Shown: positions 24,090-32,721, counted from the stretch's first letter. The stretch is DNA of 64,000 nucleotides from Cupriavidus sp. 2SB (GCF_005503625.1 NZ_SCMX01000026.1:1-64000); one strand, 5' to 3'. Notes: generated from the sequence alone by a model not told the origin. A program made the numbers and translations.

Positions 24090-24857
24090 ATGTCCATCCC
24101 GTCCCATCCGGCTCAACCGACTCGCCCGTCGGCGCGCCGGGGTCTTCGTCCAGCCTTTCGCACCGCCGCACTCGCTGCGCTGGCTGCCAGCGTGCTGGGC
24201 GGCTGTGCCGTGCCTTACGGTGCGGGGTACGGCGATGGCTACCAGACGGGCTATCAGACCGGTGCGATCACGGGTGCAGCGACGGGCTATGGCGGATATG
24301 GTGGCTATGGCAATGCTGGCTACGACCAGGGAACGTCAGGCACGCAAATCAGCGGCACCGCCCAGCCAGGCTATCCGCAATCCTCCTATCCCCAATCGTC
24401 GTATCCGCAGCAACCGGCTTATCCGCAGCAGCCCGGTTACGACCAATATGGCTATCCGCAACAGCCACAACCGCAGCAACCGGGACAGGGCAGCTACTAC
24501 GGTCAGTCCGATCCCTATGCGGTGCGCTATGGCTGGGTGGAGTCGATCGAACAACTGGGCGGGCAACCGGCTGACACCAGCGGTGCCGGCGCGGTCATTG
24601 GCGGGGTGGTGGGCGGCCTGCTCGGCCATCAGGTCGGTGGCGGACGCGGCAACACCGTGGCGACCATCGGCGGCGCGGTAGCCGGTGCGCTGGCGGGCAA
24701 CGAAGTGGAGAAGCGCTCCAGCACCAGCCCTGCCGCGTTCCGCGTCCGTGTGCGCACGCAGGACAACGGCTACCTGACGCTGACGCAGGGCAGCCCGTAC
24801 AACATGCGTATCGGCGATCGGGTCAAGGTGCAGAACGGAGTGGCGGTGCCGTATTGA
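24090..24857 (+). CDS. Glycine-zipper lipoprotein with Tyr/Gln/Pro-rich linker
   Basis: A 255-residue outer-membrane-type lipoprotein. A lipobox (SVLGGCAV) ends the signal sequence near residue 39. Next comes a Gly/Tyr region, then a repetitive YPQ-rich linker (about residues 95-130), then a glycine-zipper segment of the 17-kDa antigen type (GAGAVIGGVVGGLLGHQVGG; TIGGAVAGALAGNEVE) and a C-terminal beta region. Similar proteins are structural envelope lipoproteins such as SlyB. The linker is longer and more repetitive than usual. A terminator follows. Confidence 0.88.
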   Translation: MSIPSHPAQPTRPSARRGLRPAFRTAALAALAASVLGGCAVPYGAGYGDGYQTGYQTGAITGAATGYGGYGGYGNAGYDQGTSGTQISGTAQPGYPQSSYPQSSYPQQPAYPQQPGYDQYGYPQQPQPQQPGQGSYYGQSDPYAVRYGWVESIEQLGGQPADTSGAGAVIGGVVGGLLGHQVGGGRGNTVATIGGAVAGALAGNEVEKRSSTSPAAFRVRVRTQDNGYLTLTQGSPYNMRIGDRVKVQNGVAVPY

Positions 24858-24874
24858 TGACGGTGCCGTCTGCA

Positions 24875-24911
24875 ACAAAAAAGCCCGGCTCACAAGCCGG
24901 GCTTTTGTTTT
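24875..24911. terminator. Bidirectional terminator
   Basis: AAGCCCGGCT pairs with AGCCGGGCTT around a CACA loop, with A6 before and a T-rich tail after. It lies between two convergent genes and serves both. Confidence 0.9.
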
Positions 24912-24927
24912 CCGCTCGTCGAGCGTT

Positions 24928-25653
24928 TCAGGCCAACGCATTCGCCAGGAACACCAGCGCCCGCCCGTGCGCCAGCGCCGCCGCGCGCTGGTTGTACGAA
25001 CCACGCGCCCAGCAGTTGAAGCCGTGATCGGCCTGGTCGTAGACGAAGACTTCGGTGCCGCGCTTGCCGGCCACTGCCTGGCGGACCTTTTCCACGTCCT
25101 CTTGCGGAATGTGAGCGTCGATGGCGCCGTAGTGGAACTGCACGGGCACGTTGAGCGCCGTGGCTTCGTGCAGATGATTGTGAATGCCGCCGCCGTAGTA
25201 AGGCACCGCTGCATCCACCAGCCCGCGTGCGGCGGCGAGGAATGACGTGAGTCCGCCGAAGCAGAAACCTACGGCCGCCACCTTGCCGCCCTGGCCGATC
25301 TCGTTGCGCAGGGCGCTGACCGTGGCGGCGATATCGCCAAGGGTGTCTTCAAGGTTGACGGCCTTGTACAACGTCATGGCCTTTTCCCAGTCTGGTCCGG
25401 TGTAGCCCAGTTCCACGTGCGGTTGGGAGCGCCAGAACACGTCGGGGGCGAGCACCACGTAGCCGTCGGCGGCGTACTGGTCTGCCACGGAGCGGATATG
25501 TTCGTTCACGCCGAAGATTTCCTGCACGAGCACGATGCCGGGGCCGCCGGGTTGCTTGCCGGCCGGGGGCAGGCTCAGGTACGCGTCGAAGCTGCCAGCG
25601 GCGGTGTCGATCTTGATCCAGCGGCTGTTGGGATTGTTGGGCGTGGTGGTCAT
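24928..25653 (-). CDS. Dienelactone hydrolase family protein
   Basis: A 241-residue alpha/beta hydrolase. The Cys-Asp-His triad of dienelactone hydrolases is visible: C in VGFCFGGLTS, D in YGAIDAHIP, H in QADHGFNCW; the helper Glu is in VQEIFGVN. The classical enzyme opens dienelactone to maleylacetate in chlorocatechol breakdown, but many homologues act on other esters or lactones. No chlorocatechol genes are nearby, so the substrate is open. Start at MTTTPNNP. Confidence 0.9.
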   Translation of the reverse strand: MTTTPNNPNSRWIKIDTAAGSFDAYLSLPPAGKQPGGPGIVLVQEIFGVNEHIRSVADQYAADGYVVLAPDVFWRSQPHVELGYTGPDWEKAMTLYKAVNLEDTLGDIAATVSALRNEIGQGGKVAAVGFCFGGLTSFLAAARGLVDAAVPYYGGGIHNHLHEATALNVPVQFHYGAIDAHIPQEDVEKVRQAVAGKRGTEVFVYDQADHGFNCWARGSYNQRAAALAHGRALVFLANALA

Positions 25654-25740
25654 GGTTCCGCAGACTCCGGGAGGGGAATGGAAGCGCAAGTGTGCCACTG
25701 CGGCGGCGATCGTGCAGGGTCAGCGCGAAAGCCGTCGCAC

Positions 25741-25778
25741 AAAAAAATATGCCGGCTCCGCGGGGCGGTAGCCGGCAT
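25741..25778 (-). terminator. Terminator of the secreted protein gene
   Basis: On the minus strand ATGCCGGCT and AGCCGGCAT form a stem followed by an A/T-rich tail with seven T. It is 70 bp behind the gene at 25849. Confidence 0.8.
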
Positions 25779-25848
25779 GGCGGCCGCCCGGAGGCGGCTC
25801 AGTACAGCTTGATCAGTACAGCTTGATCGCTACGTTCCGTGCCGAGGC

Positions 25849-26262
25849 TTACCAGCGCATCTGCACGTTCTTGTCTCCGGTGGCAACCGTCGTACGCTTC
25901 GACGTGCCCTCGTAGGTGGCTACTACCTGATACGACGCATGCGGGCCCCGGATCAGGCAGCGCGGGCCGGTCGAGGTGAACTCCGCCACCTGCTTGCCGT
26001 TGCGCATCAGCTTCACGTTGACGTCCGAGAGAAACTCGCCGCGTCCGCCCTGCGTGAACAGCAGGCCCATGTCGTAGTGACGCGCCTCGGCGCGCATCTC
26101 GGCCTGTTCGTCTGCAGCCACGCCGCCACAGACGTAGGTGAACGGTCCGGCCGTCGATGTTGTCATGTCCGCCTGCGCGGGCATCGACAGACCTAGTGCC
26201 ACCGCAGCCGCGCCAGCGGCGCACCACAGGCGCCTACGGATTGCTGGATTTTCGGTTTGCAT
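25849..26262 (-). CDS. Secreted conserved protein of unknown function
   Basis: A 137-residue protein with a signal peptide ending near AQA (residue 31). The mature part has two cysteines (YVCGGVAADE and GPRCLIRGP) that could form a disulfide. The beta-rich middle (FLSDVNVKLMRNGKQVAEF; ASYQVVATYEGTSKRTTV) recalls carboxypeptidase-regulatory-like folds. An AGGAAG ribosome-binding site supports the start. Periplasmic location is likely; role unknown. Confidence 0.78.
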   Translation of the reverse strand: MQTENPAIRRRLWCAAGAAAVALGLSMPAQADMTTSTAGPFTYVCGGVAADEQAEMRAEARHYDMGLLFTQGGRGEFLSDVNVKLMRNGKQVAEFTSTGPRCLIRGPHASYQVVATYEGTSKRTTVATGDKNVQMRW

Positions 26263-26549
26263 CGCTTCCTCCTGCCTCGGGTTGGCGGGATGGCGCGACA
26301 CAGGCCATGCGGCAGGTGCATGGCCGGGCAACAACCAACAACTTGTCGCGCGGCATCCGCAGATACGTTACCCGTAGTAGATACCGCGGTGCAGCAGGTC
26401 GTCTGTCAGCGTTTGACTGATCTTCCTGCGGGAAGACGTCGGGGCATGCGCGAATTAGCGGGGTGTTCGGACCGCAATCGTCCGGCCACGCCGCGTATGA
26501 GAGGCGCTGCTCACTTGGCGCCCCTATGGTGTTCCCGGATTGGCCCGCT

Positions 26550-27158
26550 TCAATACGCCGAGGACTTGCCGTAACGCGTGCGCCAGTTGTCCGAGTACGC
26601 CTTCACCACCGCGCTGTCGCCGCGAATCAGCATGCCGTTCTCGGCATTGCGCTCCTCGGCGGATTTCGTGAAGTTGAACGATCCGGTGAACACGGCCTGC
26701 TCGTCGAACACCATCACCTTGTTATGGGCGATGGCCGGCTTGGTATCGATAACGACGGCGATGCCCGCGTTCTTGAGGAAGGTGGCGCTTGTGTAACGTT
26801 CGGACGACTGGCTCTTGTCAACAATGACACGAACGTCCACGCCACGCTGGTGGGCTTCCACCACGGCCTTGGCAATCTCCTTGTTGGTGAAGGAGTACGC
26901 CTGAATCAGCAACTGGCGGCGCGTGCGATGAATGGCATCGACGATCATGTCCTGGCAACTCGGGCCGTCAGGCACGAAGCACAGTGTGTACGTGCTGCCT
27001 GCAGCGAACTGGCTGGTCTGCGGGCGCGGCTCGGTCAACGTGCGGGTCAGGTGCTCCAGCGTGGAGACGGTGCGGGCCTGGGCGGTGCCCGCTGCGGATG
27101 CGATGGCGAGCAGGCCGGCCATAGCAAGCCGCCTGTATCGAGGCAAGGAAAGAAACAT
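26550..27158 (-). CDS. Phospholipase D-like nuclease (single HKD motif)
   Basis: A 202-residue protein with a signal peptide (ending near AQA) and one PLD catalytic motif, HNKVMVFDEQAVFTGSFNFT (HxKx4D). Such single-motif members, for example the Salmonella Nuc endonuclease, dimerise to build one active site and cleave DNA without metal. Secretion suggests a periplasmic or extracellular nuclease. A much longer in-frame extension upstream runs antisense across dodecin and was rejected. Confidence 0.87.
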   Translation of the reverse strand: MFLSLPRYRRLAMAGLLAIASAAGTAQARTVSTLEHLTRTLTEPRPQTSQFAAGSTYTLCFVPDGPSCQDMIVDAIHRTRRQLLIQAYSFTNKEIAKAVVEAHQRGVDVRVIVDKSQSSERYTSATFLKNAGIAVVIDTKPAIAHNKVMVFDEQAVFTGSFNFTKSAEERNAENGMLIRGDSAVVKAYSDNWRTRYGKSSAY

Positions 27159-27368
27159 CGGGTAACAGGATGAGGGAGGGGAGGGACAGGCAATCGAGGG
27201 CACGCAGCGTAACAGGCACCAACCCCGGTCCGCAACAGAAAGTCGGGAACTGCATGCATGCCTTGGGACTCGATCCAGCAGGTGCCTATGATGAAGGCAT
27301 GCCGTGCGACGCTTTCCTGTGGAGCGTCGTGTCCGAACCTCGTTATCCAATACTGCTGGAGACCCGAT

Positions 27369-27575
27369 ATGACCAACCACACCTACAAGCTGGTCGAGAT
27401 CGTCGGCACGTCGCCCGATGGCAACGATGCCGCGATTCGCAATGCGCTGGCCAAGGCCGGCGAGACCATCAAGCACATCGACTGGTTCGAGGTGCTGGAA
27501 ATGCGCGGCCATGTTACCGATGGCAAGATCGCGCATTTCCAGGTCACGCTCAAGATAGGCTTCCGCGTGAACTGA
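27369..27575 (+). CDS. Dodecin (flavin storage protein)
   Basis: A 68-residue protein that matches dodecin in length and sequence (TYKLVEIVGTSPDGNDAAIRN; IDWFEVLEMRGHV). Dodecins form hollow dodecamers that bind riboflavin, FMN or FAD between the aromatic W residues and buffer free flavin. The Trp of the flavin stack is in HIDWFEV. The ATG at 27369 gives the normal size. Confidence 0.93.
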   Translation: MTNHTYKLVEIVGTSPDGNDAAIRNALAKAGETIKHIDWFEVLEMRGHVTDGKIAHFQVTLKIGFRVN

Positions 27576-27591
27576 CCCGCCGCATCGGCGT

Positions 27592-29268
27592 TCAATCGAA
27601 CTGGTACGACCAGAGCAGGTTGATACGCGGCGAACGGTGGCTGGCGTTCGTGGGCTTGTCGCCCACGGGCTGCGCCACCGAGACATCCATCGTGTAGTAG
27701 CGGCGGTCCGAGAAGCGCAGGCCGATGCCAACCGATTGCAGGCTGCGGTGCGACAGCGAAACACTGTTGGAGTACACACGCGCGATGTCAGTCACGATGA
27801 ACGGCTGCAGCGTTTTCAGATACGTGAAGTCCACCGTGAACAGGCGGTTGATCTCGAATGACGCGCCCCAGCCCTTGTCGCCCGCCACTTCGCCAGCCGG
27901 ATAGCCGAGCCCGAAGAAGCGGCCGCCGAAGCTGATCTGCTCGCTCGATGCCAGGCGGTTGCCGCTGTACTGGCCGGCTGCGGAGACCGACATGCCAAAG
28001 CCGAAAGGCAGGTCGCTGGCCTGCGACACCGCCAGGCGCGTGCGCCAGAAGCTGAGGTCATTGTTGTTGTTCTCCCGATCCGCGCCGAGCGCGTCGAAGC
28101 CCTTGTAGACGCCGAACGTGGCGTTGCGCGTCACGCCGACACCGCGCTGCAGGTACGACACCTCGGCCGTGGCCACACGCACGCTGGTAGACAACTCAAC
28201 CTGACGCCCCGCGCCGGGCTGCACCGCCTGCGTGTAGCGCTCGAACTGGTTATTGGCATAGAAGCCGCCCGCGAGCGTCAGCACGTGCCGGTTGTTGAGG
28301 ATGACCGGATAGCTCAGCGTGCCGCCCAGCCGTTTGGAGTCGTTCACGTAGCGCGATTCGAACCCGATCGGCGCCAGCGAGCTGTTCTGCGGGACACCGC
28401 GATAGTGCGAAGCCGTGACCTTGGCGAGCATGCCCTCGGTGCCCAGCGGCTGTGCGTAGGTGGCGGCGTAGTACTCCTCGTTGTCGCGGCCCTTGGGGAA
28501 CAGCGTGGAGACCGAGAGTTGCTCGCCCAGCGGCGTGAGGCTGTTCGTCGTGGCCGTGGCGATGGCGCGCACGCCGGGCGACATCCACTCCACGCCGGTG
28601 CCGAACGTGAACGGCTTGCGCTTGACCTCCAGAATCATGTCGCACGCACCGTCGGTGGTGGTGGGCGGCTGCACCGTGGCATTGACCTGCATGCCGGGCT
28701 GCTGCGCGAGCACGTTGACGTAGTGCTCGAAGCTCTCCTGGCGCAGGGGCCGGTCCTTCTTCAGTTGCTCTGCGATCTTGCGCAGGCGTCCTTCGGCCGG
28801 GCCGGGTTTGCCGCGCACCGTGATGTTGGCGACATAGCCTTCCACCACGGTCACCAGCACGTTGCCGTTCTCGAAGCTCTGCGCTGGCACGAATGCGAAC
28901 GAGAGGGGATAGCCGGCGTCCTTGTACATCTGCGTGACGGCCTCTGCGGCCTGCAGTAGTTCGGCGACCGTGATCTCGCGATTGGCGAGCGGTGCGAACT
29001 GCGCGGCGATCTTTTCAAAGGGCAGCGTCTTCGAGCCTTCGATCTGGAAGTGTTTGGGTGTGAGTCGCGCGGCCAGCAGATTCTGCAGCGCCGAATCGGG
29101 CCGCTCTACCTGGACGGTGACATTGCTCTGGGCCGGCTTGCTGGGTGCAATGCTCGGCAGGGTCTGTGTTGGATCGCCCTGTACGGGGCCCCGTTCCGCG
29201 TGAGACAGGCCGCTTTGGATGACGCCGACGCCGATCAACAGCGCAGCAACGCGAGTGCGTGGTCGCAT
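27592..29268 (-). CDS. TpsB/ShlB-type outer-membrane transporter
   Basis: A 558-residue two-partner secretion transporter (FhaC/ShlB/HecB family). It has a signal peptide (to about residue 24), a Pro/Gln-rich spacer, a POTRA domain (about 70-150; FQIEGSKTLPFEKIAAQF, then VVEGYVANITVRG), and a 16-strand beta-barrel domain to the C-terminus (final YQFD). The barrel lid-lock-like motif may be in NEEYYAATY. It normally exports a large TpsA exoprotein, but no TpsA with a hemagglutination signature is adjacent. The gene upstream on the same strand (143 bp away) encodes a repeat lipoprotein instead. Confidence 0.92.
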   Translation of the reverse strand: MRPRTRVAALLIGVGVIQSGLSHAERGPVQGDPTQTLPSIAPSKPAQSNVTVQVERPDSALQNLLAARLTPKHFQIEGSKTLPFEKIAAQFAPLANREITVAELLQAAEAVTQMYKDAGYPLSFAFVPAQSFENGNVLVTVVEGYVANITVRGKPGPAEGRLRKIAEQLKKDRPLRQESFEHYVNVLAQQPGMQVNATVQPPTTTDGACDMILEVKRKPFTFGTGVEWMSPGVRAIATATTNSLTPLGEQLSVSTLFPKGRDNEEYYAATYAQPLGTEGMLAKVTASHYRGVPQNSSLAPIGFESRYVNDSKRLGGTLSYPVILNNRHVLTLAGGFYANNQFERYTQAVQPGAGRQVELSTSVRVATAEVSYLQRGVGVTRNATFGVYKGFDALGADRENNNNDLSFWRTRLAVSQASDLPFGFGMSVSAAGQYSGNRLASSEQISFGGRFFGLGYPAGEVAGDKGWGASFEINRLFTVDFTYLKTLQPFIVTDIARVYSNSVSLSHRSLQSVGIGLRFSDRRYYTMDVSVAQPVGDKPTNASHRSPRINLLWSYQFD

Positions 29269-29410
29269 GGTCTTACCCCTCGGATGAAAACTGCTTTGCG
29301 GCTATGGCATTGCGTGCCACGGGCAGTGGGGATGCCGCTTCCCCACCGCCCACCTCGTGGCCGTCACGCCTGATATGGATGGGCGCTCTCCGGCGCCCGG
29401 TGCCGAGTGC

Positions 29411-30850
29411 CTAGCGCTTGCCGCCCAGTGCGCCGGTCAGGCCGCCGACGAGTCCGCCGACCAGGCCCGTGACAGGCGCCAGCGGATTCGCCGGCTTGGT
29501 GCCACCCGTGCTGCCACCGGTGCCAGTGCTGGGGGCCGGTGCGTTGCCGCCGGTCAGTGCGCCGACGAGGCCGGTGACCGGAGCCAGCGGGCTGGCGCTG
29601 CTGCCCGAACCGCTGGTTGCGCCGCCGACCGCGCTGGTCAGTCCGCTGGTGATGCCGCTGACGAGTCCGGTCACGGGGGCGAGCGGGCTGGCGCTGCCGC
29701 CCGTGGCGCTGGTCAGTCCGCTGGTGATGCCGCTGACAAGGCCGGTCACCGGAGCAAGCGGGCTTGCACCGCTGCCTCCGGAACCACCCAGTCCGCCGAG
29801 TCCGCCAGTCAGTCCGCCGATCAGGCCCGTGACAGGTGCCAGCGGGCTACCGGCGCTACCGCCTGCGGGGCCGTTCAAGACACCGCCCACCGAAGCCACC
29901 GTAGTGCCGGCGCCCGTGACGATGCCGCCGACACCGGAGACCACGGGGGTGTTGGTGTTAGTCAGTTGCGTACCGGCCGTGGCCAGCGCGCCGCCTACCG
30001 TTGCCAGCAGGTTGTTGATCGGCTGGCCCAGGCCGGTTGCCGCGCCCAGGGTCTGCGTGCCGTTGGTCAGCGTGGAAGTCAGCGGCACGATGGCCTTGCT
30101 CACGCTGCTGGTCAGTTGTTCGACCGGCCCCGTGGAGAGTGCGGTGCCAAGCTTGTCGCCGACGTTGCCGACCACGCCGCCCACTTGCGAGACCACGCCA
30201 CCGAGTGGAGTGGTCAGCGCGCCGAGCGGTGCCAGCGGACCGCTACCCAGACCCGCCACCGCGCTGCCGGCATTCGTCACGGCGTTGCCAACCTGGCTGA
30301 CCACGCCGCCCGTGCTGGCCACCGTCGTGCCGAGCGGGTTGGTAGCGTTGGGCATGTTGCCAAGCCCGCTCTGCAAGCCCGTGCCAAGCGTGGTGACGGC
30401 ATCGCCCAGCGAGCCCACCACACCGGCCAGCCCGTCCTTGGTCTGCGTGGAGACCACCGGAACGTCAGCGTTCTTGATGGCATCGCCCACACCGCTCACG
30501 GTGTTGCCTACGCCGTTGACAATGCCGCCCGCGTTGTTGACCACCGTGCTGGTGGGCGTGAGCGGCTTCGGCGTGGTGCCGCCGCCATTGTCTCCACCAC
30601 CGTCACCATTTCCGCCGCCACCGCCATTTCCGCCGCCACCACCACCGCCGATGCCGGCGTTGTCAGTGCCACCCGTGCCACCCGTGCCGCCCGTCGTGGC
30701 CGTGTTGTTCGAGCCGCCCGAACCACCGGCACCGCTCGTACCCATCGACGTGGAACCGCTGCCGCTGGCGCAACCGCCCAGTGCCAGCAGTGACCCCAGC
30801 AGGGTCGCCACGAGAATCTGCTTGCCGAACTGTTGTTGTGATTGACGCAT
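29411..30850 (-). CDS. Repeat-rich surface lipoprotein A (collagen-like naming group)
   Basis: A 479-residue lipoprotein with lipid-attachment Cys27 (LALGGCAS). Residues 28-95 are Gly/Ser/Thr-rich (including Gly runs). A repetitive middle follows (VxxVGNxVxxAG patterns), then a conserved core shared with its paralogue (QLTSSVSKAIVPLT; TQTLGAATGLGQP), and then five C-terminal PLAPVTGL repeats. Such proteins are often called collagen-like, though true GXY triplets are not evident. It is divergent from its paralogue at 31528, has a perfect sigma-54 promoter, and may be co-transcribed with the TpsB transporter. Confidence 0.85.
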   Translation of the reverse strand: MRQSQQQFGKQILVATLLGSLLALGGCASGSGSTSMGTSGAGGSGGSNNTATTGGTGGTGGTDNAGIGGGGGGGNGGGGGNGDGGGDNGGGTTPKPLTPTSTVVNNAGGIVNGVGNTVSGVGDAIKNADVPVVSTQTKDGLAGVVGSLGDAVTTLGTGLQSGLGNMPNATNPLGTTVASTGGVVSQVGNAVTNAGSAVAGLGSGPLAPLGALTTPLGGVVSQVGGVVGNVGDKLGTALSTGPVEQLTSSVSKAIVPLTSTLTNGTQTLGAATGLGQPINNLLATVGGALATAGTQLTNTNTPVVSGVGGIVTGAGTTVASVGGVLNGPAGGSAGSPLAPVTGLIGGLTGGLGGLGGSGGSGASPLAPVTGLVSGITSGLTSATGGSASPLAPVTGLVSGITSGLTSAVGGATSGSGSSASPLAPVTGLVGALTGGNAPAPSTGTGGSTGGTKPANPLAPVTGLVGGLVGGLTGALGGKR

Positions 30851-30955
30851 GACCGTTGTCCTTTTTCCTTTGGTTTTCCCGACCGAGATTCACGGTCACG
30901 CGTCCATTTGAATTCTTGCTGAGTGCGTTGGCGTGCCGTGTTCGTTTCGATAAGC

Positions 30956-30970
30956 GCAAGCGGTATGCCA
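30956..30970 (-). promoter_or_regulatory. Sigma-54 promoter of lipoprotein A
   Basis: On the minus strand TGGCATACCGCTTGC matches the -24/-12 consensus (TGGCA, correct spacing, TTGC) exactly in the key bases. It lies about 105 bp before the start codon. Confidence 0.75.
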
Positions 30971-31112
30971 ATGGTCCGAAAGGATTACCCCGGCACCATA
31001 CGAAGGAAGGGGAGGTGTGGCGGAAACGTCCATCCGACGCGGCTTTCCGGGCGATGGGTCAAACGCGCGCATGAAGCAGGCGGCGCGGCGCCACACCGCG
31101 CCAGGCGTTACG

Positions 31113-31124
31113 CGTTACGTAACG
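31113..31124. promoter_or_regulatory. GTTACGT palindrome 1
   Basis: CGTTACGTAACG, a perfect 12-bp palindrome in the divergent region. It is preceded by another GTTACG copy seven bases away. Confidence 0.5.
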
Positions 31125-31261
31125 TGGCCGTGACGAACGGGAACGGCAACGCTGCTACGCGGCCCCGTTCGCGTGCGGCGCAAGGGTTGAGACATGGTGG
31201 GGATGACTAGCGGATGAGGATGAAAAGCGCATGAGGTCCGGCGTTACGTCCGGGGCGTCAC

Positions 31262-31278
31262 GTTACGTAGCACGTAAC
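31262..31278. promoter_or_regulatory. GTTACGT inverted repeat 2
   Basis: GTTACGT-AGC-ACGTAAC with perfect seven-base arms, about 155 bp upstream of the plus-strand sigma-54 promoter; a candidate upstream activator site. Confidence 0.5.
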
Positions 31279-31416
31279 ACCGCGCGCCATCGGTCTGGTA
31301 TCGCCTGGCCGCCTCGCATGCAATGCATGCCATCGCCCGCAGACCCGCGCCGCGCAAGCCTCTGCGGACCATTGACGCACGGTGCCGACCCGCCGTATCG
31401 AACATGCGATTGAGGC

Positions 31417-31431
31417 TGGCACACCGATTGC
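31417..31431 (+). promoter_or_regulatory. Sigma-54 promoter of lipoprotein B
   Basis: TGGCACACCGATTGC is a perfect -24/-12 element with the right spacing, 97 bp before the start codon of the gene at 31528. Confidence 0.8.
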
Positions 31432-31527
31432 GCTACCGGTATCGCAACGCCCTTCCGGCAGGACGGCGCGGGCCACAGGACACGCAGACAGCCAACACTC
31501 ACAAAGAACATTGAAGGAGAACAGGTC

Positions 31528-32721
31528 ATGAAGTCGACGATGCAAACGCGCGGTCTCAAGATGACGACACTTGCCTGTGCGGCAGTGGTAGTGCTGCTGG
31601 CTGGCTGCGCCTCGGGCGGCTCCAGCGGCGGTGCGGCAACGCCCACCACGCCATCCACGCCGACCAATCCCGGCACGAACAATCCGCAACCGACGGCCGA
31701 GAACACTTCCACCGGCAAGGTCGTGGAAGGTGCAGGCAATACGGTCGTGGCAACGGGCAACGCCGTGAGCCAGATCGGCCAGCAGATCAAGGACACCAAT
31801 GTGCCGCTGCTGCCGGCTGGTGCGAAGAACGCCACGGGCGACGTGGTGATCAACGCGGGCAATACGGTCGCCACGCTCGGTGAAGGCGTGCGCGATGGCC
31901 TGGGCAAGATGGGCGCTGTCGAGAATCCGCTGGGTGTGACCGTTGCCAACACCGGCAACGTGGTATCGAAGGCCGGCGTGACCGTGGTCAGCGCGGGCGA
32001 TCTGGTGAAGGCCATCGGCAGCGATCAGCTCGCGCCGCTGGCTGCGGTGACGAACCCCGTGGGCGGCCTCGTGCAGCAAGTGGGTGGTGTGGTGATGACG
32101 GGTGGCGACAAGCTCGGCCAGGCGCTGTCCACCGGTCCCGTCGCGCAACTGACCGGCGGCGTCAGCAAGGCCATCGTCCCGTTGACGACGCAAGTGACCA
32201 GCACCACGCAGACGCTGGGCGCCGCAACGGGCCTGGGCTCACCGGTGAACAACCTCCTGACGCAACTCGGCAATACGTTGGCCACCGGTGGCGACCTGAT
32301 TGCCGGCAAGAACTTCCCGATCGTCTCGCCGCTGGGTGGTGTCGTGAACGAAGCCGGCAAGACCGTCGCGGTGACCGGCGTGCTGCTGCATGGCAACGGC
32401 ACCGTCGGCGGCAATCCGCTTGGCGGCCTGCTCAATACCCTGCCGCTCGGTGGTGCATCGAATGGATCGGGTCCGCTGGCACCTGTGACCGGTTTGCTCG
32501 GCAATCTGACGGGCGCGTTGGGTGGAGTGGGTGGTGCCGCATCGGGCAATGGCGCGAGTCCGCTCGCACCGGTGACGGGTCTGCTCGGCACGGTGACCGG
32601 CACGATCACCACGACCACCACCACGACGACTACGAGTGCGACGGGTGCGGCATCGGGCAACAACGCCAGCAATCCGCTCGCGCCGTTGACGGGTCTACTC
32701 GGCGGACTGACGCGCCACTGA
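31528..32721 (+). CDS. Repeat-rich surface lipoprotein B (paralogue of A)
   Basis: A 397-residue lipoprotein with lipid-attachment Cys27 (VLLAGCAS), the same position as in its divergent paralogue. It shares the middle core (QLTGGVSKAIVPLT; TQTLGAATGLGSP) and has three C-terminal PLAP[VL]TGLLG repeats plus a run of nine Thr encoded by ACC/ACG/ACT codons. It lacks the long poly-Gly stretch. GGAGAACAGG precedes the ATG. Function inferred as cell-surface or outer-membrane structural protein; there is no enzyme signature. Confidence 0.85.
   Translation: MKSTMQTRGLKMTTLACAAVVVLLAGCASGGSSGGAATPTTPSTPTNPGTNNPQPTAENTSTGKVVEGAGNTVVATGNAVSQIGQQIKDTNVPLLPAGAKNATGDVVINAGNTVATLGEGVRDGLGKMGAVENPLGVTVANTGNVVSKAGVTVVSAGDLVKAIGSDQLAPLAAVTNPVGGLVQQVGGVVMTGGDKLGQALSTGPVAQLTGGVSKAIVPLTTQVTSTTQTLGAATGLGSPVNNLLTQLGNTLATGGDLIAGKNFPIVSPLGGVVNEAGKTVAVTGVLLHGNGTVGGNPLGGLLNTLPLGGASNGSGPLAPVTGLLGNLTGALGGVGGAASGNGASPLAPVTGLLGTVTGTITTTTTTTTTSATGAASGNNASNPLAPLTGLLGGLTRH

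Larger units (their letters stand above)
30851..31527. promoter_or_regulatory. 677-bp divergent control region between the two lipoprotein genes
   Basis: No gene is seen here. It holds two outward-facing -24/-12 promoters near its ends and, between them, repeated GTTACGT elements: a palindrome CGTTACGTAACG at 31113-31124, a GTTACGT-AGC-ACGTAAC inverted repeat at 31262-31278, and further single copies near 31107 and 31235. The repeats sit 150-300 bp from each promoter, where enhancer-binding activators usually bind. Confidence 0.6.

Noticed and set aside
27159..27779. N-terminal extension of the PLD nuclease to 409 residues
   Set aside because: The extension crosses dodecin on the opposite strand and places the signal peptide in mid-protein; the start at 27158 is better.
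29418..30845. Long plus-strand open frame (475 codons) opposite lipoprotein A
   Set aside because: It is the exact antisense of a strongly supported lipoprotein gene with lipobox and promoter; its Pro/Val/Thr-rich content is the mirror of Gly/Ala/Thr codons.
29411..30850. Repetitive DNA considered as a CRISPR array
   Set aside because: The repeats are in-frame coding repeats (PLAPVTGL) of variable spacing, with no constant-length spacers.
29411..32721. Lipoproteins as true collagen-like proteins
   Set aside because: No sustained Gly-X-Y triplets were seen; the naming appears to derive from Gly-rich composition, so collagen fold is not claimed.
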